NCBI RefSeq assembly: GCF_019740335.1
Contig: NZ_JAHXZS010000004.1
Coordinates: 1 to 64,000, forward strand
Source: Alteraquisediminimonas sediminicola
GTDB taxonomy: Bacteria > Pseudomonadota > Alphaproteobacteria > Sphingomonadales > Sphingomonadaceae
Reading direction: 5' to 3'
DNA length: 64,000 nucleotides
Shown here: one piece after another, positions 49,069 through 58,231 of the stretch
Layout of the letters: every line of letters begins with the position of its first letter
Numbering within the stretch: position 1 is the first letter of the stretch
Notes under the pieces: model-generated
Told to the model about the DNA's origin: nothing
The model's database searches: none
What the model saw: only the letters and a program-made list of their open reading frames with translations
Made by a program: the position numbers and the translations under genes

Positions 49069-50871
49069 TCAATAGACGCGGGCCTTGGGCTTGATATAGG
49101 CCGCATCGTCGGTCAGCGTATATTCGTGGACCGGACGGGTATCGAGCGTGACCTTGCCGCCCTTGCCACCCCAGCCATCGAACCAGCTGATCGAATGCTT
49201 CATCCAGTTCGCGTCATCGCGTTCCGGATAATCTTCATGCATGTGCGCGCCACGGCTTTCCTTGCGGTTGAACGCGCTTTCGATCGTGCAACGGGCCTGC
49301 GCCACAAGATTGTCGAGTTCCAGCGTTTCGACCAGATCCGTGTTCCAGATCAGCGAACGGTCGGTCACGCAGATGTCGTTCATCTTGGTGTAGACTTCGG
49401 CCATCTTTTCGACGCCTTCGCCCAGCAGCTTGTTGTCGCGGAACACGGCAGCATGCTTTTGCATGGTCTTTTGCATATCGAGGCGAATTTCCGCCGTGGA
49501 CGTGCCGCCCTTGGCGTTGCGGAAATGGTCGAGACGCGCGAGCGCCAGATCGGCACTGTCTTTCGGCAGGGCCTTGTGCGGCGTGTTCGGCTTGACGATT
49601 TCGGCAAGACGCATGCCGGTCGCGCGACCGAACACCACGAGATCGATCAGCGAGTTCGAACCAAGGCGATTTGCGCCATGGACCGACACACAGGCCGCTT
49701 CGCCGACGGCGAACAGGCCTGGCACGACCGAATCGGGGTTACCATCGCGCAACGTCACGACTTCGCCATGATAGTTACAAGGGATACCGCCCATGTTGTA
49801 ATGCACGGTCGGTACCACGGGCAAAGGCTGACGGGTCAGATCGACATTGGCGAAAATCTTCCCGGTTTCGGTGATGCCCGGCAGACGTTCCGCCAGCACC
49901 TTCGAATCGAGATGGTCGAGGTGGAGGAAGATATGATCCCCTTCCTTGCCGACGCCGCGACCTTCGCGAATTTCCATCGCCATGCAGCGTGACACGACAT
50001 CGCGCGAGGCAAGATCCTTCGCGGACGGCGCATAACGCTCCATGAAGCGTTCGCCCTGCGAGTTGGTCAGATAGCCGCCTTCGCCGCGCGCACCTTCGGT
50101 GATCAACACGCCCGCGCCATAAATGCCGGTCGGGTGGAACTGCACGAATTCCATGTCCTGCAACGGCAGGCCCGCGCGCAACACCATCCCGCCGCCGTCG
50201 CCGGTGCAGGTATGGGCCGAGGTGGCGGAGAAATAGCAACGGCCATAGCCGCCGGTGGCCAGCACGACCGCATGGCTGCGGAAGCGATGGATCGAGCCAT
50301 CTTCCATGCACAAGGCGATCACGCCACGGCATTCGCCATTTTCCATGATGAGGTCGATGGCGAAATATTCGATGTAGAAATCGGCGTCATATTTCAGCGA
50401 CTGCTGATACAGGGCATGCAGCATGGCATGGCCGGTACGGTCGGCAGCGGCGCAGGTGCGCTGCACCGGCGGGCCATCGCCCATATTCTGCATGTGACCG
50501 CCAAACGGGCGCTGATAGATCGTGCCATCATTGTTGCGGCTGAACGGCACGCCGGCATGTTCGAGTTCATACACGGCAGCCGGTGCTTCGCGCACCATAT
50601 ATTCAATCGCGTCCTGGTCGCCCAACCAGTCCGACCCCTTGACGGTGTCGTACATGTGCCATGTCCAATGGTCCGGCGTGTTGTTGCCCAGCGACGCCGC
50701 GATCCCGCCCTGTGCCGCCACAGTGTGCGAACGGGTCGGGAAGACCTTGGTGATGCAGGCCGTTTTCAGACCGGCTTCCGCCGAACCCATGGTGGCGCGC
50801 AGGCCAGAGCCGCCCGCGCCGACAACGACGGTGTCATAGACGTGATCGATGATTTTATATTCACTGGCCAT
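49069..50871 (-). CDS. sdhA: Succinate dehydrogenase flavoprotein subunit
   Basis: The 600-residue SdhA oxidises succinate to fumarate in the TCA cycle and complex II. It has the FAD-binding [17 protein letters not shown], the covalent FAD histidine in [15 protein letters not shown], and the substrate-site [21 protein letters not shown]. The start shares one base with the sdhD stop (TAATG). It is the last gene here: no sdhB follows, and a terminator begins 29 bp after the stop. Confidence 0.97.
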   Translation of the reverse strand: MASEYKIIDHVYDTVVVGAGGSGLRATMGSAEAGLKTACITKVFPTRSHTVAAQGGIAASLGNNTPDHWTWHMYDTVKGSDWLGDQDAIEYMVREAPAAVYELEHAGVPFSRNNDGTIYQRPFGGHMQNMGDGPPVQRTCAAADRTGHAMLHALYQQSLKYDADFYIEYFAIDLIMENGECRGVIALCMEDGSIHRFRSHAVVLATGGYGRCYFSATSAHTCTGDGGGMVLRAGLPLQDMEFVQFHPTGIYGAGVLITEGARGEGGYLTNSQGERFMERYAPSAKDLASRDVVSRCMAMEIREGRGVGKEGDHIFLHLDHLDSKVLAERLPGITETGKIFANVDLTRQPLPVVPTVHYNMGGIPCNYHGEVVTLRDGNPDSVVPGLFAVGEAACVSVHGANRLGSNSLIDLVVFGRATGMRLAEIVKPNTPHKALPKDSADLALARLDHFRNAKGGTSTAEIRLDMQKTMQKHAAVFRDNKLLGEGVEKMAEVYTKMNDICVTDRSLIWNTDLVETLELDNLVAQARCTIESAFNRKESRGAHMHEDYPERDDANWMKHSISWFDGWGGKGGKVTLDTRPVHEYTLTDDAAYIKPKARVY

Positions 50872-51260
50872 TAGGCGGCCCCCCCGGTGACGGCAATCTT
50901 GAGAATGGAGATCACAGCGAGCGTGGCCGCCGCGATCACGGAGAAATTGAGCGCGAGCAAGGATGCGAACTTGTTGCCCTCGTCATGGACATAGTCCTCG
51001 ATTACAACTTGCAGACCCATGCGCAGGTGCCAGAAGGTCGACACCACGAACAGCAGCATCGCCACCGCCGAGAAGGGCGATGACAGCCACGCCGTCACGG
51101 TTTCAAAGCCGAGGTCCGGCAAGCGGACCAGCGACACCAGCAGCCAAGGTGCCAGCAACAGATTGCCAATCGCGGTGAAGCGATGAACGACCCAATGATG
51201 CGCGCCCGATTTGGCCGAACCCAGACCGCGTACGCGGCCAATGCCAGTTCCCGTTCCCAT
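50871..51260 (-). CDS. sdhD: Succinate dehydrogenase membrane anchor SdhD
   Basis: A 129-residue membrane anchor with three helices. [20 protein letters not shown] carries the conserved histidine/arginine region near the heme and quinone sites, and [28 protein letters not shown] the later heme-ligand histidine region. I start at 51260, which lies 2 bp after the sdhC stop; an upstream frame inside sdhC would add nine residues. Confidence 0.9.
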   Translation of the reverse strand: MGTGTGIGRVRGLGSAKSGAHHWVVHRFTAIGNLLLAPWLLVSLVRLPDLGFETVTAWLSSPFSAVAMLLFVVSTFWHLRMGLQVVIEDYVHDEGNKFASLLALNFSVIAAATLAVISILKIAVTGGAA

Positions 51261-51262
51261 TT

Positions 51263-51688
51263 TTACCTCGCCAGAATGAGTGCCCAAAGGGCAATCGTGG
51301 CCACGGCCGCGCCGACAATAACGGCAATCGACCAGAAGCGATTAGTGTGGAGTTCATAACCTGCGCCAATATCGAGCACGAGGTGGCGGATGCCCGACCC
51401 CATATGCTGGAAAAAGGCCCAGCTGATGCCGAACAGGATGATGAACGGAATGATATTCAGCCCGCCGACCTGAAGGGCATTGCCTTCATCTGCCAACATG
51501 CAATCCATGAATTGCGCATAAGTATCCTGGCCGGACGCCAGGGCGACGAGCCAAGCGATCAGCATCACGCCGCCGCCGATAGACAAGATGGTGCCGGTGG
51601 CGCGGTGCAGGATGGAGATCAGCATCGCCGGTCCCCAGCGCCAGATCTGCAAGTGCGGCGACAACGGCCGATTGCTGTTGCGGGCCAT
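51263..51688 (-). CDS. sdhC: Succinate dehydrogenase cytochrome b556 subunit SdhC
   Basis: A 141-residue membrane protein with three helices. The family motif SPHLQIWRWGPAMLISILHRATG opens the protein and holds the quinone-site residues (Ser, Arg), and the heme-ligand histidine lies in FQHMGSGIRHLVLD. An AGGGGG site six bases before the ATG at 51688 favours this start over 51694. It is the first gene of sdhCDA. Confidence 0.92.
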   Translation of the reverse strand: MARNSNRPLSPHLQIWRWGPAMLISILHRATGTILSIGGGVMLIAWLVALASGQDTYAQFMDCMLADEGNALQVGGLNIIPFIILFGISWAFFQHMGSGIRHLVLDIGAGYELHTNRFWSIAVIVGAAVATIALWALILAR

Positions 51689-51929
51689 ATTCATTCCCCC
51701 TGGACTACGATCAATGGGCGCGGACTCATCCAAGAGCCCACACCACGAGTTGACGAGACCTTTAGCGCAAAGATTCCGCAACGCAACCAGTACAAGCAGC
51801 GAAATCGGCGTGAAATGGTGTCAGCCATCAAAATCGACAGGTGGCGTTGAAGAGCCGATGACTCCTCGCTAAGGCCGTTTCCATCATCTGGCCGGGCCTT
51901 CCGGCGCGACCATCCACAAGGAATTCACC

Positions 51930-52841
51930 ATGGCCGATCAAGGCGACAGCTGGAAGCTTATCATGCCATGCACCAAGGCCGAAGCCGAGGATGCGCCGCT
52001 GTTTGAGGCCCCGGAAGAAGCAGGCTGGCCGGTGATCATGACCAGCGAACCCGATCCCGATCTGCCCGAAGAATGGCTGATGGAAGCCTATTTCGATCAT
52101 GAGCCGTCCCAAGAACTGGTGGCGAAGGTGCTCGCACTTGTGCCGTCCTCGACGGGTGTCGCGCCCCGGATCGAACATCTGCCCACGCAGGATTGGGTGA
52201 CGATGAGTCAGGCCGGGCTGGAGCCTGTCCGCGCCGGTCGATTCTTCGTCCACACCCCGATTCATCGCGATGCGATTCCCGAAGATGCCGTGCCGTTCGA
52301 AATCGATGCGGGTCTGGCCTTTGGTACCGGCCAGCATGAAACGACCTCGGGCTGCCTGATTCTCCTCGACCTGCTGGCGACACGCGGCGTGGAGGCGCGC
52401 AACCTGATCGATCTTGGCACCGGCACCGGCTTGCTGGCCTTTGCCGCGCTGCATCTATGGCCGCAGGCATTGGCGATTGCGACCGACATCGACCCGATCT
52501 CGATCGACGTCAGCCGCGACAATGCCGTGGTGAACCATATCGCCTTGGGCGAGGGGCCGGGTGAGTTGGCACTCGCGGTGTCGGACGGCATGGCGCATGA
52601 CGCCATCGCGGCTCGTGCGCCTTATGACCTTGTCATCGCCAATATTCTGGCTGGTCCGCTGATCGACCTTGCGCCTTCGGTATGCGCCGGGGTGGCGGCG
52701 GAGGGCTATGTGATTCTCGCCGGGCTGCTCGCGACGCAGGCGGAAAAGGTCGCCAATGCCTATGCGGCGGAGGGTGTCCTGCTCGAACACAGCATCGTGC
52801 GCGGCGATTGGGCATGCCTGTTGCTGCGTAAACAGGGCTGA
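51930..52841 (+). CDS. prmA: Ribosomal protein L11 methyltransferase
   Basis: PrmA trimethylates lysine residues of ribosomal protein L11. The 303-residue protein has a variable N-terminal recognition domain, the central DAGLAFGTGQHETTSGCL that is typical of the family, the SAM loop IDLGTGTGLLAFAAL and the catalytic VIANILAGPLIDLAP. It stands alone, before the tRNA-Leu gene. Confidence 0.93.
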   Translation: MADQGDSWKLIMPCTKAEAEDAPLFEAPEEAGWPVIMTSEPDPDLPEEWLMEAYFDHEPSQELVAKVLALVPSSTGVAPRIEHLPTQDWVTMSQAGLEPVRAGRFFVHTPIHRDAIPEDAVPFEIDAGLAFGTGQHETTSGCLILLDLLATRGVEARNLIDLGTGTGLLAFAALHLWPQALAIATDIDPISIDVSRDNAVVNHIALGEGPGELALAVSDGMAHDAIAARAPYDLVIANILAGPLIDLAPSVCAGVAAEGYVILAGLLATQAEKVANAYAAEGVLLEHSIVRGDWACLLLRKQG

Positions 52842-53029
52842 GAAGCGTCGGGCAGGCGGGGGTCTGCCGGGATAGCTAAAAAAACTGGCCCAGCGGCGTG
52901 ATGGCCATTGCGAACCCGGCAATGCTTTGCTAGTGGCACCCACCTACCAGCCGCCGGACCTGTCCGGCGGAGTTTGACCAAGCCAGCGGTCCAGCCTTTC
53001 CGGCAATCCCGTTGGTGTTTGAATTGAGT

Positions 53030-53117
53030 GCGGTCGTGGCGGAACTGGTAGACGCGCAACGTTGAGGTCGTTGTGGCCGAAAGGCCGTGGAAGTTCGAGT
53101 CTTCTCGACCGCACCAA
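53030..53117 (+). tRNA. tRNA-Leu(GAG)
   Basis: A complete class II tRNA with a 7-bp acceptor stem (GCGGTCG with CGACCGC), a D-arm with TGGTAGACGCG, an anticodon loop TTGAGGT closed by CAACG/CGTTG, a long variable arm, a T-arm GTTCGAGTC, and an encoded ACCA end at 53114-53117. The anticodon is GAG. It sits at the left border of the accessory region. Confidence 0.95.
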
Positions 53118-53318
53118 ACAGTCCCAGAAGGTAACTGATTTTCGCCCTAGGGCGTCGTGTCCTTGCAAAGTGGCGCAGTTCTGCGGGCTTTGGGGGCACC
53201 TCATAAACCTAGTGAAGTCAGAGACACCTATCTGGCGCGGTGTTCAGACAAAGAAAATGCCGGATTCTCTGTTCTCGAAAACCCGGCTTCACCTTGATTT
53301 TATGATGTGATTGGCAGC
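53118..53318. other. Gap between tRNA-Leu and the recombinase gene
   Basis: No gene is visible in these 201 bp. A hairpin (GCCGG at 53259-53263 with CCGGC at 53283-53287), T-rich when read on the minus strand, probably ends the recombinase transcript. A CCCTAGGG palindrome lies near 53150. If the island integrated at the tRNA end, the att site would be around 53095-53130. Confidence 0.4.
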
Positions 53319-54956
53319 TCAGGCAGCGAAGCCGAACAGGCGTTCCTGCTCTATCCAGTCCGCAGGCATATCGCAGCTGAGTAGGCCACGGCGTGTCAGC
53401 CCCTTGGGCTGCGTACCAACAGCGATTGCTTCGATGATCCTCGGGCTCATCCAGGACAGGCGCAACAGCCTCGCCAGTTGGGTCCGGCATCGCCCTTCCT
53501 GTTTTGCGATCTGGTTGAGGCTGAGCACAGGCGATGCAAGTACGAGGCGCTGCGCCTCCATGGCATCGGCGACGAGGTCAAGAAGATCATCGGATGCACG
53601 ATTTACCGATGCATCGGTATCTATCCGTAGCTTGGCTTCTCGAAACGGTCGTCGCGTTGGTAGCGGAATGGACCAGGCCCAGTTGGACTCCGTTGCGATG
53701 CCTAGGGCCTCAGGGTTGAGGAGGACCTCGATGCAATTGGCCTTGATGGTCATTGCTATAACGAGCGCGCGGAGGGCGGAATCTACCTTGCCAAGCTCAC
53801 GCAGTTGGCCGGCTAGTAGATTCGCTGTGGCGAACAGGGTGCGCAGTTGCCCCGCCTCTTCGATGCCTGACAGTCGGCGGAGCGCATGCTCATCGTTGAG
53901 CAGCTCTTCGAGGTGGCCGATGAGGTGCTGTTCAAGAATGGCTCGGCGGAAGCGGAGGCCGGCTGGATCTCCGGGACGAGCAAGATCCTTCCGGGTTTCA
54001 TAATAAGCGTATCGCCGCACCTTGCTCGAACCATAAGTGGGCACCATTGGCCGTCCTTCGGGATCAGTGATGAGGCCGCGCAACAAAGCTTCTTGCCGAT
54101 CGTTGGTGGGGCGCTTCCTCGGCGGTGCTTTCTTCTGGAGCTGCGCCTGCACAGCATCCCACAGGTCTTCATCGACAATAGGTTGGTGATCTCCATCATA
54201 GACCTGTCCCTTGTGAACAATCTTGCCGCGGTAGATTGGGTTCTTGAGCAGGTGGAACAGGCTGCCCCGCTCAAAGGGGATGCCACCGCGATGCGGGCCG
54301 CTCGCGCGCTGCTGCACCTTGGTGACCACCCCGTCAGCGCGGAGGAGCTCAATCAAGGCAGGCACTGACCTAATCTCAAGGTAACGCCGCATGATCGTGC
54401 GAACGCGTTCGGCTTCCTCTGGCAGAGCCACCAGCTTACGCTCGACCACCTGATAGCCGAGCGGGACGGGCCCACCCATCCATATGCCTTTCTTCTTGGA
54501 GGCGGCGATCTTGTCACGGATACGCTCGCCGGTGACCTCGCGCTCGAACTGAGCGAATGACAGCAGCACGTTCAACGTCAGCCGCCCCATGCTAGTTGTG
54601 GTGTTGAACGCCTGTGTCACTGATACAAAGCTTGCCTGCTTGGCATCAAGGCGTTCAACGATCTTGGCGAAGTCTGTCAGGCTGCGGGTCAGACGATCAA
54701 CCTTGTAGACGACGATCACGTCAACGAGCCCTGCGTCAATATCGGCCATCAGCGCCATCATGCCGGGCCGCTCCATATTCCCGCCAGAAAAGCCACCATC
54801 ATCATAGCGGTCCTGAGCCAGCGTCCAGCCTTCATGACGCTGGCTCAGGATATAGGCCTCGCAGGCCTCGCGCTGGGCATCGAGGCTGTTGAACTCCTGC
54901 TCCAGCCCATCCTCGGTCGATTTGCGGGTGTAGACCGCGCAGCGCAGCATCTTCAT
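53319..54956 (-). CDS. Large serine recombinase (resolvase/invertase family)
   Basis: A 545-residue recombinase with the resolvase domain at residues 1-150: AVYTRKSTEDG gives the catalytic Ser13, and DVIVVYKVDRLTRSL with the ERIRDKIAASKKKG helix completes it. Then come the recombinase domain (PLGYQVVERKL..IMRRYLEI) and a zinc-ribbon-like region. Such enzymes integrate and excise phages, ICEs or islands. The start overlaps the DUF2924 stop by 4 bp (ATGA). With DUF2924 and DUF3489 it forms a three-gene module that is common in sphingomonad islands. Confidence 0.92.
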   Translation of the reverse strand: MKMLRCAVYTRKSTEDGLEQEFNSLDAQREACEAYILSQRHEGWTLAQDRYDDGGFSGGNMERPGMMALMADIDAGLVDVIVVYKVDRLTRSLTDFAKIVERLDAKQASFVSVTQAFNTTTSMGRLTLNVLLSFAQFEREVTGERIRDKIAASKKKGIWMGGPVPLGYQVVERKLVALPEEAERVRTIMRRYLEIRSVPALIELLRADGVVTKVQQRASGPHRGGIPFERGSLFHLLKNPIYRGKIVHKGQVYDGDHQPIVDEDLWDAVQAQLQKKAPPRKRPTNDRQEALLRGLITDPEGRPMVPTYGSSKVRRYAYYETRKDLARPGDPAGLRFRRAILEQHLIGHLEELLNDEHALRRLSGIEEAGQLRTLFATANLLAGQLRELGKVDSALRALVIAMTIKANCIEVLLNPEALGIATESNWAWSIPLPTRRPFREAKLRIDTDASVNRASDDLLDLVADAMEAQRLVLASPVLSLNQIAKQEGRCRTQLARLLRLSWMSPRIIEAIAVGTQPKGLTRRGLLSCDMPADWIEQERLFGFAA

Positions 54957-55384
54957 TTCTTATGCTCCGTGAGGCCGAAGAACCTGTTGCCGTTCCAGTG
55001 CGTCCCCGTAATCGCCTTGGCGATGGCTGTGAGCGACCCCCAGCGCTTCCCATCGAACTCGAAGCCATCGTCAAGCACGATCACGGTATGTCCCGTCCCA
55101 TGCCAGTCGCGGACAAGCCTAGTGCCGGGAGTCAGCTTGCGCGGCATCGGTTTCTTTACTCCGCTTTCTCTGGTCCTTGCCTTCACCTGCAGGAGCAGCA
55201 ACCGGGTCGAGCGGCTGATCCCGCCCAGTCGTCGCTCCTGCAGTTTGTAACTGATGCCCAAGCGCAGCAGTTCAGGTGACAGATTGGGAGCAGGCGCGTC
55301 ATAATGACGCACCCACTCGGGCTTCAGTTCTCCGGGCGGTAACTCAGCCAGTCGCCCGAGGGTCAGATATGGTCGGCGTCCCAT
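54953..55384 (-). CDS. DUF2924 domain protein
   Basis: A basic protein of 143 residues. The middle segment GISYKLQERRLGGI and the C-terminal GTGHTVIVLDDGFEFDGKRW, SLTAIAKAITGTHWNGNRFF are the DUF2924 pattern; the C-terminus resembles a small beta domain that may bind DNA. The function is unknown, but the gene nearly always sits directly before a large serine recombinase, so a role in recombination or its control is likely. It shares a base with DUF3489 (TGATG) and overlaps the recombinase. Confidence 0.8.
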   Translation of the reverse strand: MGRRPYLTLGRLAELPPGELKPEWVRHYDAPAPNLSPELLRLGISYKLQERRLGGISRSTRLLLLQVKARTRESGVKKPMPRKLTPGTRLVRDWHGTGHTVIVLDDGFEFDGKRWGSLTAIAKAITGTHWNGNRFFGLTEHKK

Positions 55385-55704
55385 CAGGCGGCGACCTCGA
55401 TAGAAGTCGTTTTGTAAATGGTGGTGCCATCCTCGCGCTTGTCGCGCTCAAGCTCCCGACCTTTCTTGCGCAGCCCGGTTAGGAAGGCGCGGCAGGTGTG
55501 AGGTAGCCAGCCGGTGGCCTGGCACAGCTCTGCAAGCGAGGCGCCTTGTTCCTGCTGGAGCAGCTCTTCCACCAATGAGGCTTTGGTCTGTGCCTTGCTC
55601 GTAGTGGGTACCGGGGCAAGCATTCCCATGTCCGGCACTGCGGTCAGCGGCTTGCGGACCACCTTGCGCGGCTGCTTAGTGGGGGTGGTGATTTCCTTGG
55701 TCAT
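55384..55704 (-). CDS. DUF3489 domain protein
   Basis: A basic protein of 106 residues from the ATG at 55704. The N-terminal half is low-complexity and Lys/Pro/Thr-rich; the C-terminal half has a winged-helix-like segment ASLAELCQATGWLPHTCRAF and ends TIYKTTSIEVAA, the DUF3489 pattern. It may be a DNA-binding partner of the recombinase module; it is the first of the three genes. An in-frame start 12 codons upstream is possible but less likely. Confidence 0.78.
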   Translation of the reverse strand: MTKEITTPTKQPRKVVRKPLTAVPDMGMLAPVPTTSKAQTKASLVEELLQQEQGASLAELCQATGWLPHTCRAFLTGLRKKGRELERDKREDGTTIYKTTSIEVAA

Positions 55705-55927
55705 CGGGTGGTTCTCCGTATCGGAGCAGCACCCCACCACCCAAGGCCCTGCCGATCGCGTCGGTCAGGGCTGCCGCCCGTTATACGGGCTACGATTTAT
55801 GTGTGTTACCAATGCTCGGATTGCGTAGGAAGTCGAATGGAAAGTGGTGGTGGGCAGTTTTGTTAGGCGAAGGAGACTTTCCGGAATCAGGAAGGGATTT
55901 GCGGTTAGCGGACATTGATCGGGTATT

Positions 55928-56758
55928 CTAATCGCCCAACCAATCAGCTGAGATCTCACCCCTATGCCCTTCCGGCGCCAGCGCGGCGCGAAGGACTTCC
56001 AGCAGAGGCGGCAGCGCCTGCGTGAAGGCGTATGGCGGGTTGACGATGAAAAGGCCCGCGCCGTTATAGATGCCGGGCTGATCGCCATCGTACAACCAAT
56101 GCTCCACCGACAGGAATTTCGGGATGCCGAGCTTGCGTAACTGCTCCTTCCACCGCCAATGCGTGGCGCGGTCTTTCAGCGGATACCAGATCACCGTCAC
56201 GCCATGCGCCCATTTGCGGTAAGCGGCGGCGAGGGTGGCTGTGATACGGGCTCGTTCGTCCGGCTGCTCGTACGGCGGGTCGACCACCACCACACCGCGC
56301 GCGGTGCGGGTCGGCAGCATCGCCAGCCATAGCTCGTAGGCGTCGCGCTCATGCACAGCAGCGGGTGTGCCGCGCATCGTGCCGCGCAGGGCACTGGCAT
56401 CCTCGGGATGTTTTTCGTTGAGGATCAGGAAGTCCTGCGGGCGCAGTAGCTGCGCCAGAATGCGCGGCGAGCCGGGGTAGTGCTGCGGCTCGGCCCCGAC
56501 ATTCACCGCCTGTACGGCGGCGCGGTAGTCGTTCAGCATGGGGTTCGGGTCGGCAAAGGCCCGCAGCACGCCGTGTGTGGACTCACCGGTACGTTGGGCG
56601 TCCTCGCCGTCAAGGTCGTACAGCCCGCAGCCGGCATGGGTGTCGATGAGGGTCAGCGCGCTCTGTTTTTGCTGCAAGGCCCGGACGAGGGCGATCAGCA
56701 GGCTATGCTTCACGACATCAGCGCTGTTGCCAGCATGGAAAGAATGGCGATAATTCAT
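55928..56758 (-). CDS. rlmJ: 23S rRNA (adenine2030-N6)-methyltransferase RlmJ
   Basis: A 276-residue SAM methyltransferase. It opens MNYRHSFHAGNSADVVKHS, has the SAM loop ALTLIDTHAGCGLYDL, and the catalytic motif VVVVDPPYEQPDERA (DPPY 160-163). RlmJ methylates A2030 in 23S rRNA. Its neighbours are a recombinase module and a rluE-like gene, so the gene may have moved with the island. A 30-codon frame (56763-56855, plus strand) adjoins it; I see no support for it as a gene. Confidence 0.92.
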   Translation of the reverse strand: MNYRHSFHAGNSADVVKHSLLIALVRALQQKQSALTLIDTHAGCGLYDLDGEDAQRTGESTHGVLRAFADPNPMLNDYRAAVQAVNVGAEPQHYPGSPRILAQLLRPQDFLILNEKHPEDASALRGTMRGTPAAVHERDAYELWLAMLPTRTARGVVVVDPPYEQPDERARITATLAAAYRKWAHGVTVIWYPLKDRATHWRWKEQLRKLGIPKFLSVEHWLYDGDQPGIYNGAGLFIVNPPYAFTQALPPLLEVLRAALAPEGHRGEISADWLGD

Positions 56759-56990
56759 TGGGATGCAAAATCCTGACGATCAGCCTATATACGTGCTGCC
56801 GGGCGCGGAAGCCGAGCGGGAAACGATTGAAGCAACGAATCCGGCGCTCTTATAGCGCCGGGCGGAAGGCTTCAAAGCCTTTTTGCGCGAGGCCTCAAAC
56901 CCGCTTTGGCGATGGGCGGCAACTGGCAGCAGGTACGGCTTTGATCTTGACGATTGAAAGCTCGGCGGCGCCTCCCGCTGCCAACCTCGC

Positions 56991-57539
56991 CTAGACAGAG
57001 ATCTCCTCGAACTGGCCCTGCGCGATCCCGGCGACAGCCCAGTCGCCGATCGACCAGCGCACCAGCCTAAGGGTGGGCAATCCGACCGCCGCCGTCATTC
57101 GGCGTACTTGCCGGTTGCGCCCTTCGCGGATGGTGATTTTTAGCCAGCTGTCGGGAATGGACTTGCGCTGGCGTATCGGCGGATCGCGCGGCCACAGGTC
57201 CGGCGCGTCAATGCGCGCAACATCGGACGGCAGAGTCATGCCATCCCTGAGCCGGACACCCTGCCGCAAGCGCTCCAACTCCAGCTCCTGCGGATCGCCT
57301 TCGACCTGCACAAGGTAGGTCTTGGGCAGCTTGTAGCGTGGATCGGCAATGCGCGCCTGCAGCCGCCCATCATCGCATAGCAGCAGCAGGCCCTCACTGT
57401 CCCGATCGAGCCTCCCGGCGGGATAGACGCCCTTCACCGCAATGAAGTCCGACAATGTCGACCGAACCGTTGGCGATCCGCGGTCGGTGAATTGCGACAA
57501 GACCCCGAAGGGTTTGTTGAATAGAAGCAGCCTGGCCAT
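56991..57539 (-). CDS. rluE: RsuA-family 23S rRNA pseudouridine synthase, RluE-like
   Basis: A 182-residue pseudouridine synthase. It starts MARLLLFNKPFGVLSQFTD without the S4 domain, as RluE does, and has the catalytic aspartate in YPAGRLDRDSEGLLLL (Asp45) and the final IREGRNRQVRRMTAAVGLPT motif. RluE modifies U2457 of 23S rRNA. The upstream frame to 57665 adds 42 residues that do not fit the family. It lies 460 bp before the IS and in the opposite direction to it. Confidence 0.85.
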   Translation of the reverse strand: MARLLLFNKPFGVLSQFTDRGSPTVRSTLSDFIAVKGVYPAGRLDRDSEGLLLLCDDGRLQARIADPRYKLPKTYLVQVEGDPQELELERLRQGVRLRDGMTLPSDVARIDAPDLWPRDPPIRQRKSIPDSWLKITIREGRNRQVRRMTAAVGLPTLRLVRWSIGDWAVAGIAQGQFEEISV

Positions 57540-57819
57540 CCTGAGTTCATAGCGCGTGATTGCGGCTATGTCTTCAAGCCCGTAATGCCGCCGGATAGGC
57601 TGTGTCCGCTCCTCCCAACAAAGCAGCCCAACAAGATAGCGGACGTCAGCCTCGAAACCGGACATGCAAAGGCGCCGCGAATTGGCTGAATCAATGACCG
57701 GTTTTGGTGGCCAATTTTGCGTCTGCGAACGACCGCTGTGTTGCGACTACCGCTGTAACTGAAGCGGCAGTGGCTCGTATTTCAACTCTTTGTTTCTAGA
57801 TCTACGATGGTGCGGCGTC
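57540..57819. other. Gap between rluE and IS without a clear gene
   Basis: I see no gene, promoter or terminator here that I can support. The part next to rluE is open in the rluE frame up to 57665 but carries no family features. Confidence 0.4.
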
Positions 57820-57902
57820 CTATTTGGACAGGCTGGGTTGCGGATCGTGCGGCTCAGTGCCCAAAGCCTCAGCGATTTGACCTTCCGCCGCCATTGCTTC
57901 AG
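57820..57902 (-). pseudogene. Possible C-terminal fragment of an unknown gene cut by the IS
   Basis: On the minus strand, 83 bp running from the IS left end to a TAG (57820-57822) read as a protein-like frame that ends LGTEPHDPQPSLSK. It has no start codon and runs into the IS border, so it could be the 3' end of a gene whose rest was lost. The frame is short and the family cannot be named. Confidence 0.25.
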
Positions 57903-57931
57903 TGAATAGCCCCTAGATTTCTGGACGCCTT
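57903..57931. repeat. Left terminal inverted repeat of the IS3-family element
   Basis: It begins TGAATAGCCCCTAG and matches the right repeat at all but a few of 29 positions. Confidence 0.9.
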
Positions 57932-57958
57932 TGATCCTAATTTTGAGGACAGGAGGCG

Positions 57959-58231
57959 ATGATGGGGAAGCCCAATTTCAGTGATGAGTTCAAGCCTGAT
58001 GCGGTGGCCCAGATCACCGAGCGTGGTTATCCGGTAGCGGAGGTTTCGCAGCGGCTCGGCGTCAGCCAGCACTCTCTGTATGCCTGGAAGCGGCGGTTCG
58101 CGAAGGTGGTGTCGGGCGATACCAGCAAGGACGCCGAGATCCGGCAGTTGAAGCGCGAACTGGCCCGGGTGATAGAGGAGCGCTACCTCCTAAAAAAAGC
58201 GACCGCGTATTTCGCCAGAGATGCCAAGTGA
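57959..58231 (+). CDS. IS3-family transposase OrfA
   Basis: A 90-residue helix-turn-helix protein (KPNFSDEFKPDAVAQITERG, then VSQRLGVSQHSLYAWKRRF) followed by a leucine-zipper-like helix (IRQLKRELARVIEERYLLKKA). OrfA binds the IS ends. The A7 run lets ribosomes slip -1 into the orfB frame, giving an OrfAB fusion that is the active transposase of this family; the stop also overlaps orfB by GTGA. The ATG at 57962 is an alternative start. Confidence 0.9.
   Translation: MMGKPNFSDEFKPDAVAQITERGYPVAEVSQRLGVSQHSLYAWKRRFAKVVSGDTSKDAEIRQLKRELARVIEERYLLKKATAYFARDAK
58192..58198 (+). promoter_or_regulatory. A7 slippery site for -1 frameshift between orfA and orfB
   Basis: Seven As followed by G (A AAA AAG) near the end of orfA. 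The -1 frame stays open through the orfA stop into orfB, as needed for an OrfAB fusion. Confidence 0.7.

Noticed and set aside
53030-53117. tRNA-Leu as a proven attachment site
   Set aside because: I found no second copy of the tRNA 3' end in the window, so the site remains a possibility only.
56763-56855. 30-codon frame next to rlmJ
   Set aside because: Too short and without independent support, although the residues look protein-like.
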